The notes beneath the pieces are model-generated. The model was given only the letters and a program-made list of their open reading frames with translations, did no database searches and was not told the DNA's origin. A program made the position numbers and the translations under genes. Of a stretch of DNA of 64,000 nt, positions 11,241 through 23,776 are shown piece by piece. The DNA is from Pleurostoma richardsiae (Eukaryota > Ascomycota > Sordariomycetes > Calosphaeriales > Pleurostomataceae). Within the stretch, counting starts at the first letter, position 1. Every line of letters begins with the position of its first letter. The stretch spans positions 124,001 through 188,000 of the forward strand of contig JANBVO010000049.1 of assembly GCA_030052745.1 (NCBI GenBank), given 5' to 3'.

Positions 11241-13992
11241 CTAGCCCAGGTACTCCTTCAGCTCCTCCGACTCCTCCAGCATGTCCTTGAAAGAAAAGGG
11301 GGCGAATGGCCAACCGCCGAACTCGGCGAACTTGGAGAACGACTCGACCCACGCCAGCCGAAGGGAGTGCAGCATGGCCGAGACGCCCTCCATGATGATG
11401 AGGATAATGCAGCTCAAGCTGAAGAACATAAAGAACATAGCCACGATCATGATGACGCCCACAACACCCGTCATCTTCAGCGCGGAACCCAGGGTCATCG
11501 ACCAGAGCACGGCACTGAGCTGCTGGTGAGCAAGCGACAGGGCCCACAGCCGCAGGTAAGAGGCCGTGTGTGAGACACAGTTGAGGCAGAACTCTATATG
11601 TGTGTTAACAAATCTGGCTTGTGGAGAAAATGTGAATGGGAGGCTCACCGATGGTGTGGATGACCTGATGGATCATAACTTCCCCGAACTCAAACTCTTC
11701 GTGCTCCTCCTCTACATCCTGCGTGATCATAGCGACGCCCTCGTCTTCACTGCCCAGGCTCAGGCGTCCGTCGACGGCATGTCCATTGCCATCTTCATCG
11801 CCATCCAGAGCGCTGACATGAGAACGTTCTCCAATTCCGCGATAACCCTGCGCTCTAGCCCGATTGTGCTCGTAGCGGAGATAGAAAGGCTTGAGGAAGA
11901 GCATGATGGGGACCTGGATGAAGGCGAGGAGCAGAAGGATGACCTGGACGTGCTCCTGACCTCTGTAGAGACGGACGTCAAGCGTGCCTGGCTGCAGGAA
12001 CATGTAGATAAGCATGTTCAATAGGCCCGGCGGCTGGATCCCGAGCCCGAGCCAGTCCACAGACCACTTGTAGATGATGCAGACCACCAGGTAACCAAAG
12101 ATGGCCTGGAAGAAGATCATGCCCGGGATGAAGTTCGCATAGATATCAATTGGCCTCTTGAAGTGCCTCGCGTTGACATAGGCGAAGCACAACGAGTAGG
12201 TCATGTGAGCCCAACCAAGAATGATACTCATCTTCATCTTGTAACTGTTGGAGAAGAGGAGATCATTTTCGGTGCTATGCCATCTCCAGTCGAGACCGAA
12301 TGGATACCGGTAGCCTTCGTCGTTGAGAACAGCCCTGACGGCTGTTCCAGGCTTCCAGTCGCTTGGTACGACCCAAACCCACTGGCTCTTGAAAAGAGTC
12401 ATTGACCTCGAAAACACGTCGTTGTAGATCAAGCCAGTGTAGACGGAGAAGAGAGCCATAACCAGAGCGATATATCTTCCGTAGTAAACCATGGCGAAGA
12501 GCTCAAAGGTGACTTTCTTGAGCGGCTTCTCCCAGTAGATCATAGCAAGAGCGGCCGTCAACATGATGCTTGCATGACCGAAGTCGCCAAACATGACGGC
12601 GAAAAGGAAAGGGAACGTGATAATGACCGGCAACGCGGGGTTGACTTCTTGATACGTAGCCGTACCGTAGGCGTTGACAATGGTCTGGAATGCCTCGGTG
12701 AACTTGTTGGTTTTCAGATACGTCGGCGGTGTCTTGTTCGTCCGGATTTCGTTGATGATAGACGGAACGGAAAGACCGGCACGGTTGGTAACATCCTGAA
12801 GCGTGGACCTGATTAGGGGCAGGTCGTTTGTTGGGCACCATCCCTCAGCAATAAGCGTCCGCCGGGCCCGGTCATAAGAGAAGAGGTTGAGTGAGTTGTA
12901 GACCGACTTCTCCTTGTTAATGAGAATCATCCAGGCCGCCAGGGACTGCGAGATCTGTGTCAACTCTGCTTCAAGAGTCTGCTGGGTATTCCGAAGGACG
13001 TTCTGGACGTCGTTAAGCCGAGCATTGACCTCGTGAATCTGGTCTCTTCTGAGGTCGCTGTTCTCGTCGACATTGTAGACCTCCGCCCCCATGGACTCAG
13101 AAATCTTCCTGATTTTGGCCAAGATCTCCTTGCCATGAGCGAAGATGACAAAGACGTTCTTCTGGACAGGCTCGTTGTTCGACGGATCGATCAGCGGCTC
13201 GGGAATTTCAGACTGGTTCATGTACAGGTTGCCACGGAGGGTCCGCCAGAGGATCCGCTCGAAGGCAGCGACGCGATCCCGCGAGATAACACCAGCGACG
13301 AAGCCGATGTTCATGCCAGAGAAAGACTGCTCCACATCCGGCGCCGAGCGGTTCTGCTCGACATCCTGCAGCAGCGGAGCGTCGTCGTCATCGGTCGACG
13401 CTCGAATCTCCTCCACATTCCCGTGAGCCCGGTCAAAGAACCCACCCGCCTCGCGCAGCACCCATCGCCACTCGGTGAGCTCAACCTCCCTCTTCTTCAA
13501 GGTCTCGTAGCTGTCGTTCAGCTGGAAGATGCGGTGCTCCAGGCTCTGGCTTCGCTCGGCGAGCTCGTCGATCTCGGAAGTGGTGGGCGTAGCAAGAGTC
13601 TCGACGTCAAGATCTAGCTTTCTCAACGGGATAGCGGCCTTCTCCATCTGCGTGTGGAAGTAGCCTAAAATGGAGGTTAGAGGACGAAACATTATCGCTA
13701 GGCCGGCGTCTACCTACGCAGCTGGCGTTCCACATTGTCGAGTCTCCGTATCTCGTTCGTGAAGGCCCTCTGGAAGGCGCTGACTTCGCTGTTCAGCTGT
13801 TGCGGCGCGTCGGCGTCAGCGATGCTTCCTAGTCTGCTAGACAGGGATGGGCGGATAGCTTACGTCTCTAAACTGCACCAGGCCAATTTCGCCGAGGGCA
13901 TTAACGACCTCTCTTCCGATTTCATTGGAAATATACAGCTGCACCATACTCATGTCCGCCGAGCGGAACGGAGTATCGTGTGCTGGAGCCAT
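11241..13992 (-). CDS. VPH1: V-type ATPase subunit a (vacuolar, Vph1-like)
   Basis: Four exons, 13992-13864, 13796-13718, 13664-11649 and 11593-11241, give 858 aa. The protein starts [20 protein letters not shown]. Its long cytosolic N-terminal arm runs to about residue 400 and contains the [13 protein letters not shown] and [11 protein letters not shown] segments. About eight membrane helices follow. The last exon carries the essential arginine in [20 protein letters not shown] (about R756), the residue that meets the c-ring glutamate during proton transfer. The subunit forms the proton half-channels of the V-ATPase Vo sector in vacuole or Golgi membranes. The intron before the last exon splits the codon in HTI-E-FCLNC. 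It lies downstream of SEY1 on the same strand, but the two are separate transcription units. Confidence 0.95.
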
Positions 13993-14650
13993 GGCGATGA
14001 GGCTGCGGCTCCGACGCTGTCCGAGGTTGATGAGTGGTATTTGCCTTGCTGAAGCTTGGAACCGCGATAGCTCCAGTTGGTCGTAATTCCCGAGCTTGCT
14101 CCTGTGACTATGCACGTGATACTCTATGTGTCGTCATTGCTCACCTTCAGCTCCAGTTTTGTTAGCGCGATGGTCAGGATCTCTAACGAACCCTGAGCAT
14201 TGCACTTCAGCTTGCTAACAGAGTTGCTAAGCTGGCAGACTAGGGTCGAGAAGGCATCAAATTCGAGGTGAACAGTTACTGGTGACCGCCATAAATGCCT
14301 TAAAAGGATGTTCTACTCCATTTCAGACCGTTGGCTGGGATAGTGACAGCGCCCGCCATCCAGACGAAGACCGGATGCCGAGTCAGCTTCCTCAGTCAAG
14401 ACAGGGGCAAGCAGAAGGCACAGTAGTTGCTCATGACAATGCTACTTGATGGTATTGCAGCCGGACCTAAGCAGGCGCAGCCTACTATTACTAGAACCAA
14501 GCAGCTGTGCTGAAGTCATTCTACCAGCAGTAAGCCAACTCTTGAACGGAGTAATACTCCTCCCAACTCCATGCTATCATGATAAACCAACTCGATAGGC
14601 ATCCAAATATCCCAGACTCGCTATTGAGCAAACAAGCTCCTTGCAGACGC
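13993..14650. other. Intergenic: VPH1 promoter and F-box gene 3' flank
   Basis: About 0.65 kb upstream of VPH1. An ORF extends the VPH1 frame upstream to 14115, but the first methionine with the conserved Vph1 start is at 13992. No other element is recognised. Confidence 0.4.
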
Positions 14651-16652
14651 TCAGAGCTTCCTCGCAAACATGTAAGACCCATACATTCCCCCAACATCTG
14701 CCCTCGCAACGGGTATCTTTCTCATCCCCCACGACTCGGCGCCCATCTTCCAAGACCGCCGTCCGTCATCAATCCTGCCGGAGCTCCTTTTGAGCTCGCT
14801 CATGTCCCGGACGAGCCAGCTCCTAGTCCCCAGCTCCGACATCTTCCACCCGAGCCTCCTCAGCGTGACCGTATACTTGGACAGCCTCTTCGCGGTGTCC
14901 TCGGAGACCTCGATGACCTCTAGAGGCAGAGTGTCCCGCGTCATGAGGGCGCAGGTGCTGCTGTAGAGTGTGGTGATGTCGAAATCACCGCCCCAGAGGT
15001 CCGACAGATCCAGGAACCGCAGGGTGTGGGGGACCCACATGTGGATATCCTTCACCTCTGGGACGAACAGCTCGTCGACGTCGGCGACGCCAAGGCCACG
15101 GCCGAGTGCGAGTTCTTCCAGGTGTTTTGTGAGCGGCAAGAGCAGCTTGAGGTGACGCCTCTCCGTTCTGCTTCCCTTTAGATTGAGAGACTTCAGCGTC
15201 GACGGCAGAATGGGAAGAAGCTCGGTTACGGCATCAGCATTCAGTAGCTCGCTGGTTCTCGCATCTGTTGCCAGGCTCAACCAGACAAGGGAGCTGGTGA
15301 CCGCGGGGTGGGACGACAGGAAGTGGATAATGCCTTTAGCCGAGAGGTATTTGCCCTTGGCTAGGTTCAAGTGTGTTATTCTTGCTGTCGGTGGGATCGA
15401 CTCGAGAGCCACATTCGTAATTTGAGTACCGGCCAGGTCCAAGTGCGTCAAGCGCGGTAGCCTAGGAAGTAGCGTTTCGAATACGGCCGGGGGGAGATTC
15501 AAGCACTTGTGAAAGGATAGGCGTTCGAGAGGCAGGTCCATTGGCCAGTCTGATAAGAGGATGGAGGAGAAGGAATTCTTGAAAATGGTGGAAGAGCAGC
15601 CACAGAAGTCCAGTGCACGCAATCTGGATAAGCCCATGAAGAGTTTCCGTAGGACCCTTGGATCAAGGTCATCCTCCAGGTACTCCTGGAACAGGGCCTC
15701 TTGGAGATACGGTGTGAGCTCAAGGCATTGTAGAAGCGTATCGGATGTCAACCAGCGAGCTTGCAAGCGCTCGCTCTGTGAACTGAAGATGGTCGAGATC
15801 GGGTTGAGGTGGCAGAAGTCTAGTCGCCGTACAATCGTCCCAAGAGCAGGATAAGTTGATATGTGAAGAAGGAACTTGTGGAAGACTCTAGAATGCGGAA
15901 TAGTGATGTGCCTGTAAAGTGTGTTCAACGTTGCCTGATGGATGGTCCTCGATGTCAAGAGCAAGGACATCAGATCAACATTCCTTTTGGCAATACCATT
16001 CGGAGGAACGTCAAGCAGTAAGAGATTGATGATAGAGCCTAAGAAATTAATGTCAGCCAAAAGTCCCCTCATCTTGCTGTCTGGTAGAGATGCATGCAAG
16101 CACACTGCCCATCCAGTGATACAGATGAGCAGTGAACTCTGCTCCATCTGCCCCCATCAGTCCCTGGCAAGTGGGCAGGAGTAACCCGTTCGGCATCCTG
16201 GGAATGCACTCACTCAGAAGCTCAATGGGCAAAGTCTCGATAGGTGCTTGCCCAGAAGGATACGCCCCCTGCTGCTTGGGCGTCGCTTTAGGTTTCGGAG
16301 ATGCGTCGTTCCAGGAGAGATTCAGAGCGTGGAGGTCACCAAAGCTCCTGCTCGCCGGCTTCCCCCGTACGTTGATCTGCTTCCAGCCCTTGAAGCCATC
16401 GGCGGGATACCAGTAGCCGTGGAGCTTGCTGCCCGGATGAGTAAGGGGCGGAAGATATTCAGCCTGGACCATAGTAGCCATTGCAGGAGATGCTGGTAAG
16501 TCGTCTACAGCGTGCTCGTTTTCAGGGTTGTTGTACGTAGAGACCTTAGAGACAGTGAAGGACTGCGCTAGGTCGGAGTCTTTCTCGCGGATGGAGGAGA
16601 AGGACGACCTGTCGAGCTTCTCGAGAGTCGCCGGCCTCTGGCGTATCGCCAT
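14651..16652 (-). CDS. F-box and leucine-rich-repeat-like protein
   Basis: Two exons, 16652-16214 and 16038-14651, give 608 aa. The intron falls inside the F-box: exon 1 ends IETLPIELL and exon 2 resumes SSIINLLLLDVPPNG, followed by DLMSLLLTSRTIHQATLNTLYRHI, a typical fungal F-box layout. The C-terminal half has degenerate leucine-rich repeats (LTHLDLAGTQITNVAL, ITHLNLAKGKYLSAKG, LKSLNLKG, LRFLDLSDLWGG). F-box proteins bring substrates to SCF ubiquitin ligases through Skp1; the substrate here is unknown. The start at 16652 is preferred for its ACAAAATGG context, but an in-frame ATG at 16718 would add 22 residues. The first about 130 residues are Ser/Pro-rich, with a WYPADGFKGWKQI block. Confidence 0.8.
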
Positions 16653-18994
16653 TTTGTACCTAACAGGGTGGTCCTGCAACCCTTCGGCACCTAGCTGTGG
16701 CCGTGGCGGGACGGCCATGAACGAGCGGCTGCTATGAGCCGGATGGAGAGATGAATGTCCCCCGGTCCGGGGTGGTCTCTGAATGCAGGACGTGTTGGGA
16801 CGACTCTGTTGCGTCCAAGGGGTCACACAGACAGCTTGCGCCAGCGAACAAGTTGCTTTCTATTAGTCAAACCTGCGGACTTTTAGGTAAGAGGATGGAT
16901 GTTGTGATGCGGGGAAGAATCGTGATCAGTTCTATCAGGTCTGTAGTACTCTCACCGACCGGATGAGGAGGAACGGTCCGTGGAGAAAGGAAGGTCTAGG
17001 GTACCAGGAGGAGATATGATACGAGGGGCGTCGAGTGTGACGTGCTATCAGGGTGCTGCAGCAAGCTCGGTGATGACGGGCAGGTAAAGGCCGTCGACGG
17101 CTTTAATAGAGAGGAACAAGCGTCGACTCCAGCCAACGAAACTCGCCTTGGGATTGAGTAATGGAAACGGAAACGGCCCAAGTAGATTGCGTTTCCTTTG
17201 TCACATGAGGTGCAAAGAGACAGAAACCTACGCGACAACGAACCATGTTGGCAACCATGGTTCTTGGCCGGCCAAGGGATTCGGATTTGTTAAAAACTAC
17301 ACTCGGGAGCGACATCGCCTCCGAGGGACAGAGCTTTGTTCGAGCTTGTTCCCGGCCAGAGACCGGAGGCAATTTACACTTCGTGCGAGTTGCGAGCTCG
17401 ACTGAAGGAATTGCGGAGGCGCAAGACACCACGCCAAGCTAGAGAAATATTCAGCTGTGACTGACTCTGTTACTTCGTGACTCGTCTCGGTGCGCTTGCT
17501 ACTGCGGAACAGTCGCCTTTCTGGTGTAGCGTGCTAACGGGCAGAACCTGTTACGTCTTCGCTATGCATGGCCGAATTTTGATGACAGTCCATAACATCA
17601 TCGGCGCGAGGCTAGAGGCTCTTTGGCTCAGCATCCAAATGGCGGCTAAGCGCGATCATTCCGTTGCAGCTGTTGGTCAGTCCGGACCTAATTGGACCTC
17701 CAGTTGCATGGCATGTCGGCCAATGCATAAACGTGTCTTACCTACCCCAGAGGCGTTGGAGGCTTGGAGCACATCATGTCAACGCCAGACGTTGCCTGAC
17801 GCGCACAACCTTGGCGGAAGGGAGCTCCCGTCCGCGCATGGATACTGAAAGGCTCTCGATGAAAAGTCGGAAGCCAGGATGGGATCATGAAGCGCTCGGC
17901 GCTCCACCACCTATCCTACCAAGCCCTGGAGGGCAAAAGAGAAATAGCCTTTCCATCGTGACCGAGCCGAGTTGCGATATCGCAGCCCCATCAGTCATAC
18001 CAAGCGGCTCCGCAGTGCTGAGTAAGGCAGTACGTGCTCCCCGTAGGTTCCGGTCCCGGCTGTCGCTTCGACTGCCAGCAGCGGCGTCGAGTCATGCAGA
18101 GCCTTTTCTCACTTTGATGAGCAAAGCCCGAGGCCAGCCGCACCTCGAAGCTCCTTCATCTCCGCGGGATCCTCATTCCCCATACACTACACGTGTCCCG
18201 AGTCACCTGCTGTCCGTGGCCGCCAGCTGCTTTGTCAAGGCCCAGGAAGAGCCTCCTAGCGCTGTGCATGGGCGCCGGGAGACTGGGGTCCTGCCAAACT
18301 AGCGCCGTTTCCCCGCAATCTCGGGCCTCCCGCCAGACGATTCCCATGCACGCGCACGTCTCCAAGGTACCGACATGCCTACCTGTAGGTATGTATCACT
18401 TGGACATTAGGGACTCGGCCGATGGATTCCGCTTTCCAAGTCGTAGACTGATATACCCACCTCGCAGTCACAAGAGGGGCATTAGTACACGTATTGCACG
18501 AATATCATCGAAGACAACTGAGCCTTCCAAGCTCTAATCATCGTTGCGATAGGACGATCTCCTAGAGTAATCTTACAAAGAAACTCTCCTACTATAGCAG
18601 CAACTAAGGAAGCGTGAGGGCGAGAGAGGCCTGTCCCCCCGTTGCCCCGACTAACGTCCAGGCGAGTCCTGGATAGGTATCTTTCCCCAGAAGAGCAAGT
18701 TCCCTTCCCTCCCCATCAGATCGTCCGTTATTCATACACGTTATATCTAGCCAGGGACAAGTCGGTTTCGTGGTATCCAGAGCCGGCAACGCAAAGATAC
18801 CTCCCTTCTGATATACCCTGACCGCACATGTCCTGTCGCCGGGAAGCAAAAGCCTCTCAGATCCGAGAAACGCCGGGTTTGTGAAATGCTCGCAATGCCG
18901 GATGAAGCTGGACCGTTTCGTGGTCCGCCAGGAAGAAAAGACGAAATAGAGCCGCCGAGCCTGTACGATACGGGGCAAAGAACAGGTGACGGAT
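16653..18994. other. Gene-free stretch between the F-box gene and PHO23
   Basis: About 2.3 kb. It should contain the F-box promoter at the low-coordinate end and the PHO23 3' UTR at the other. ORFs here (the longest plus-strand one, 17664-18302) have no recognisable domains and low-complexity or erratic composition. Two adjoining perfect palindromes lie at 17253-17276. Otherwise I see nothing. Confidence 0.4.
17253..17276. repeat. Two abutting perfect palindromes
   Basis: AACCATGGTT (17253-17262) is followed directly by CTTGGCCGGCCAAG (17263-17276). Both are self-complementary. They could be a dimeric transcription-factor site or chance; no factor can be named. Confidence 0.45.
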
Positions 18995-21216
18995 TTATCT
19001 GCCATTCACCTTCGCCCCGCCAGCCTTAAGCTGCTTCTTGCATTCGTCGCAATACCACTTCACTGCATTGACGATTAGCTCATGCCGTGACCAAAGATGA
19101 GAGGGACACGGGGTTTACCATTGCTCTTCGGCGCAACCTTGAGACCGACGCATTCCAGATGGAACCACTCTCTCTTGCAGTTGGGACCATCACAGCCGAC
19201 CATCTCACCGAAACTAACCCTGTTGCAGAAGCAGTATCTCGGCTCATTTTCGTCGATGTCGTCTTCATCGTCCACCGTGCTGTTGGTACTGATGTCGTTG
19301 TCTGCGCGTTGGCTAGCCAGAGCCCTCGCCGCAGCGACGGCGGCAGCCGCGGAGGCGCCCTTCTTGTGACTTCTCTTAACCGTAGCGGTAGCATCCGAGG
19401 ATCTCGAGGATCGTGATCGCGCATTGTCCGGGAAATTTGCAAGGGCAGGCGTCGACGGCTTGCTCGCCCTTCCGCTCTTAGTTGTGACGGTCGTTGTGGT
19501 GATGGCTCCTCCACCAGGTGTAGCATCTCGGGTCACCTCCCCCTCGTCTGCCGCCTTGGGAGTGCCTTCTTTCTTGGTTACAAGAGTCGGAATGGGAGGC
19601 GGAAGGATCGCCGTCTCGGGCTCGACTTTAGGCGTCTCGGCTTCGGCAGCAGGCACTGTGTCCTTAGGGCTCTTCGTCTCGTTCGACGCCGTTCGCGCTC
19701 CATTTGTCTGGGTTGTAGGCTCGATCGGCTGAGTCGCGGCGCCGTTTGGCTTATTCGAAGCCGACGATGGAGGGCGGGGTCGTCCGTTCTCGAGGTTGGA
19801 CTGGATCGAATTTTGTCGAGCTCGAGAAGAAGCTGGCCGCGCAGCACTGGCCGGTGCAGGTGACGCTCGACCGGCTTTTGCGCTCTCAGCGAATGTACCT
19901 ATGACGGGAGAAGACGCGATCGAAGGAGACATGGCGGCACCGCCAGCGGCTCTGTGGAGAATAAAGTTAGTTTTGTTCAGGCTACCTGCGTCGAGAAGCG
20001 CTGGGACGGCTCACCTCTTCTTGGTCTGGCTATTCGATGTAGGAAGAGCTTTGCGCTTCTTAGCCGGCTCGGGAGCTGGTGTCTCGCGCGGGCTTGCGGA
20101 TCCCTTTGCCTTCGCGGCATTACCGCCGAAAACGCTGCTCATAGCTCTCTCTGCTGGTGTTCCACCATTCGCCGGCTTGTCGACCTTGCGCCGCTTCGGC
20201 GCTGGGTTTCCGTTAGCTGGAGCCGGCGAAGAGATGCCTAGGCCGACGTTCTGAGCAGTCTCTGCAGCTGCAGCTGCAGTCTTTCGCTTGGTGCCACTGG
20301 ATTTCTTGCTTGCCTCGCCCTTCTTGTGCGCGTCGTGGTCGTCGAAGTCGGATTCGTGGTGTTGGTGGCCTCTCTGGTTTTTTTTTGCGGCGACGGCCTG
20401 CTTCCTGGCGTCGCTTCGCGCAGCTGCCTCCTCTGCTAGCGCCTGAGCAGCAGCAGAAAGGCTAGCAGCACCCTCGCGACGCGTTCGCTCAGTCTGATTG
20501 TTCAATGCGCGCGCAGCTCTGTTCTCCGGATATGCCCAATGTGTAGTGCTACCCCACTTTGCCTCGTCACTGAATTCACCCTGGAGGTGCGGCCACACGT
20601 CGTCAATGCGGGCGATTTGTTTCTGAAGTGCTTCGTTCGCGGTGGATATAACATGATTCTTCTCTTCGAGCGACACGAGCATTTCTTGTATCTTGAACGC
20701 CACCTGTCTAAACAGCTGCCGGCGAGGAAGGTTGCCAGGATCGAAGAGGTGAGCGTTGACTGAGCCGTCGACAGAGCGCACCGATGGAGCTTGCCCGTTC
20801 AGCGCGATGCCACTAGAGCTGTTCTGGGTGCTCATAGGAGCGGACGTGGGCGCGATGTTGCTGGAAGTGTCGTTGACTGATCGCGCCGTCTCAGGGATTG
20901 GGGCGTCGAGGGCAGCCTTGATCAGTTGGAAGAGCGCTTCCTCCGGCGCGAAGATTTTGGCGTCAACTTCCTTGAGCAGCGTGAAATGACGTACCAGCTC
21001 CTTCGGAAGCGCGGCAATGGCATCGGCGAAATGGGTGACGGCTGGAAAGATCTCGATGGGCTGTTCGGCGCCGTTGGCGCCGGGAAGCGCATCTCCGCTG
21101 GCCATGGTGCGGTTGAGGCCAGAGGTTGTTCTGGGTGGGTTTGTTCGGGCTTGTCGGACCGGTTGGGACCGTCTAATAGACGAGGGCTCAACGGAGGGCG
21201 CTTTCGCAGTCTTCAT
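18995..21216 (-). CDS. PHO23: ING-family PHD-finger protein, Pho23-like subunit of the Rpd3L histone deacetylase
   Basis: Three exons, 21216-20015, 19951-19119 and 19062-18995, give 700 aa. The N-terminal ING domain (about residues 35-210) includes HFTLLKEVDAKIFAPEEALF and, after a fungal insert, QVAFKIQEMLVSLEEKNHVI. The middle is long, disordered, and Ala/Lys/Pro-rich. The C-terminal PHD finger at about 630-684 has the C4HC3 pattern YCFCN, GCDGPNCKREWFHLEC and WYCDEC; the last part lies in a 68-nt final exon after the 19118-19063 intron. This finger reads H3K4me3 in the family. Length and the separated ING and PHD domains favour Pho23 over Yng1 or Yng2. The start at 21216 has a good CACCATGAAG context; an alternative in-frame ATG (MASGDAL) lies about 37 codons downstream. 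Confidence 0.85.
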
Positions 21217-22040
21217 GGTGACCGTATGCGTGGGAGTTGAAGAGATCCGGAAGATCGTGGAAAGGTGCGAAAGGTGCCGATTTGAAAGCGGCGAAGGAGC
21301 ACTCGGACAGGTCACTCTGTTCGGGCGGACAATTCCTGCAGTTGCTCGCAACGTAAAGACAAGACAAGTGAATAAACGGGAGTGTTCAGGCCATTTCTAC
21401 CAGCTCGGCGTTGGGAAAGGCTTAACGATCGCGTCGTGGTGGAAGGGGAGCGGAGAGAATTTCGGTGCTGTGCGAAAGAGAGACTGCTGGTCCGGCGACT
21501 CTTCAGTTGATCCCCGGCTCTTTTTGTCCACTGGGGTGCTGCTCCCGCCTTTGGGGGGTCGGCCTTCCGGCCAGTTCTTAGTGTCCTCAGGCACAGGATT
21601 CTCCGGAAGTTCCTGGCCGATAACGTCACCGACACAGACAGATAAGATAACAGATAAGAAAACGCGATAACGCGCTTCGAGTCCCTTCCATCAAAGGTAT
21701 CAACGCACAGTAGAAACAAGGGAGAGGAAGACGTCAGTTCCATACAAGTTGCTGTGACATTTCTATCCAGTAGTACGTGTGGAGTATCTATTTCGTCAAC
21801 AGATGTCTATGTCAGGCTGCCAAAATATATCATAGTCCCGCCCTTCTATGGCCACCTATACAGAATATTCAACCGGAGCTCGAGGCTAGGTACCTGGTTA
21901 GAAACCAGTATGCTATCTTTCCAGTACTGGGTATATTCGCCGTGTTCACCTTCCAATCTCCAACATATCAGACAGACACTGCTGTGTAGCCCGTTCCAGA
22001 ACGGATGCCCAAGGCAGGCCAGGTATTCGAGTATCCCTCA
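21217..22040. other. Intergenic: PHO23 promoter and cis-prenyltransferase 3' flank
   Basis: About 0.8 kb. The part near 21.4-21.7 kb is pyrimidine-rich on the minus strand, as expected for a PHO23 leader. No further gene is seen. Confidence 0.4.
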
Positions 22041-23222
22041 TTATTTAATCTTTCGCCGAGGTTTCTCGTCTCTTTCCTTCTGCTTCTGTCTCCACTGCCA
22101 TTCAAGGAGGACGGGGATGAAGTGCTGCAAGTCAAAGTCCGGCCAATAGCACTTGAGGAAGAATATCTGGGTAGCTTGATGACACTGCCAAAGCATAAAG
22201 TCACTCAACCTCTCCACTCCACTTGTCCGGATCAACAGATCTAGTGGAGGGCTTCCAGCCGTGTACATATGATCCGTCAGGGTCTTCGCGGTGATTGTTT
22301 CCGGGTCTGGATAGATTCCAATGTGTTCGGCGCCTTGCCGTAACTTGGAGGGTGGAGAATCCGTATGCAGCGTAGGGGAAGAAGAAATGGAGTCCTCGAC
22401 TTCGTCTGACCGCGATGACGACGGTGCCGGCGACGTCTCCCGGATCGTGGATAAGGACTCGGATTCGTCTAGGTGTTTCGAGAGGATCTTCTGAGTAATA
22501 CGGGTCTGGGAAAAGGGAGTGTTGGAAGGCGCTCGTGCTGAGGTCGTGTAGTCCTCGACTGTCGTTCGCACAGCATGGGCAATTTCTTCTCTCGAGGTGT
22601 AGGGGAAGCAGATGTTCAGAACACAACTGTCGGTCATTCATCAGCATAGTTTGATACTGAGAAGCAGGGCTCGGAACTTACTCTGTGTTGTGGCTTGTGA
22701 CGCGGACAGCGCGATCCGCAACCGCGAGAACATCAGGCCGGATTAGATCCCTCTGTCCCAGCACGCGAACACCAGCGCCATACCGCTCGAGAACCTCACC
22801 GTGCTGTATCATCTGTTCCAGCTTCGTTTTGGCAAGCTGCATCAGGCCGTCAACCTCGTATTTAGACCTGTTGAAGTTCTCGATGCTGAACGCGTAGACG
22901 GTCACAACCTTGACGCCGCACTTGTAGCATATTTCCAGAACCTGCGACAGATGAGTTGGTCGTTGCCGTTGACTACTGCCAGTGGGGAAGGGTAGCATAC
23001 ACGTGCAAGTGCTTCAAATCCCAGATGATGACCCTCAATTGTCTCGATCTTGTGATTTCGCGCGAAACGTCGATTACCATCCATCACAATGGCGATATGC
23101 TTGGGTATCGGTCCTTGGCTCAGAGCTCCAATCAGGAGCTCCCGAATTTTCTTTATTGCCCATTCTGCTGGCGGTGAACTTAGAGCCCAATTTGTCAGGT
23201 GGGAGATGTAGAGGTCGGACAT
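22041..23222 (-). CDS. RER2: Cis-prenyltransferase, dehydrodolichyl diphosphate synthase (Rer2/Srt1 type)
   Basis: Three exons, 23222-23001, 22941-22682 and 22626-22041, give 355 aa. It condenses isopentenyl diphosphate onto farnesyl diphosphate to make the long-chain dolichol precursor for protein glycosylation, at the ER or lipid droplets. Conserved motifs are HIAIVMDGNRRFAR (diphosphate binding, with the catalytic Asp), YAFSIENFNRS, and RTSGVERLSDFMLWQ near the C-terminus. Between the TSREEI segment and the RTSG motif there is a Ser/Glu-rich insert of roughly 60 residues (SESLSTIRETSPAPSSSR and following) that bacterial UppS lacks. The short C-terminal tail is Lys/Arg-rich (EKPRRKIK). Srt1 is an alternative name; I cannot separate the two paralogues from one sequence. 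Confidence 0.93.
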
Positions 23223-23776
23223 CGCGGGTATTAGGGGTCACCGGGTCGGAGGCGGAGGGCTATACAGGGACGGAAAGCAGACCGCGAGATGGGGATTTCA
23301 GATCGAGTGTCCTGCGGCCACACGAAGGTGTTCCTCGGGAGTCAGCATATATGAAAGATGAAAACCTTCTGAGGATGATTCAAGAGATAAATATAAGACC
23401 CATTGAGTAGAACCATAGATAATCCTACAGTCGTATGTGAAGCATCGAAAGTTGCATGACTTTATGGACAGCTCCTCTGAAGCGAAGCCAGCCAAGAGCT
23501 CCGTGTCGTCAGCCTTGTGGCTGATTTGTCCACATGTGCCACTGTCCAAGCTGCCGGTTTTGGCTGGGGTAGACCCACCATTCACAGGCACTTAACAGAC
23601 CCGAGCAGTGCATAGCTATTTATTATGCAGACTGTATGTAATTATCAAAGCATGTTCACAAGATATAACGGTAATTCATTCAACGCCGACCACGCTGCAG
23701 CCCGTAGATATCTCTAAGGTCTCAGCAACTACCTGATATTAACCTTTTTTAACCCCTCTTACCCATTTCTTGCGTT
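23223..23776. other. Intergenic: cis-prenyltransferase promoter and beta-helix gene 3' flank
   Basis: About 0.55 kb, AT-richer than its neighbours toward 23.6-23.75 kb, where the 3' UTR of the beta-helix gene is expected. No gene is seen. Confidence 0.4.

Noticed and set aside
17664-18302. 212-codon plus-strand ORF between the F-box gene and PHO23
   Set aside because: No family features, and composition looks non-coding. Conservation would be needed to revive it.
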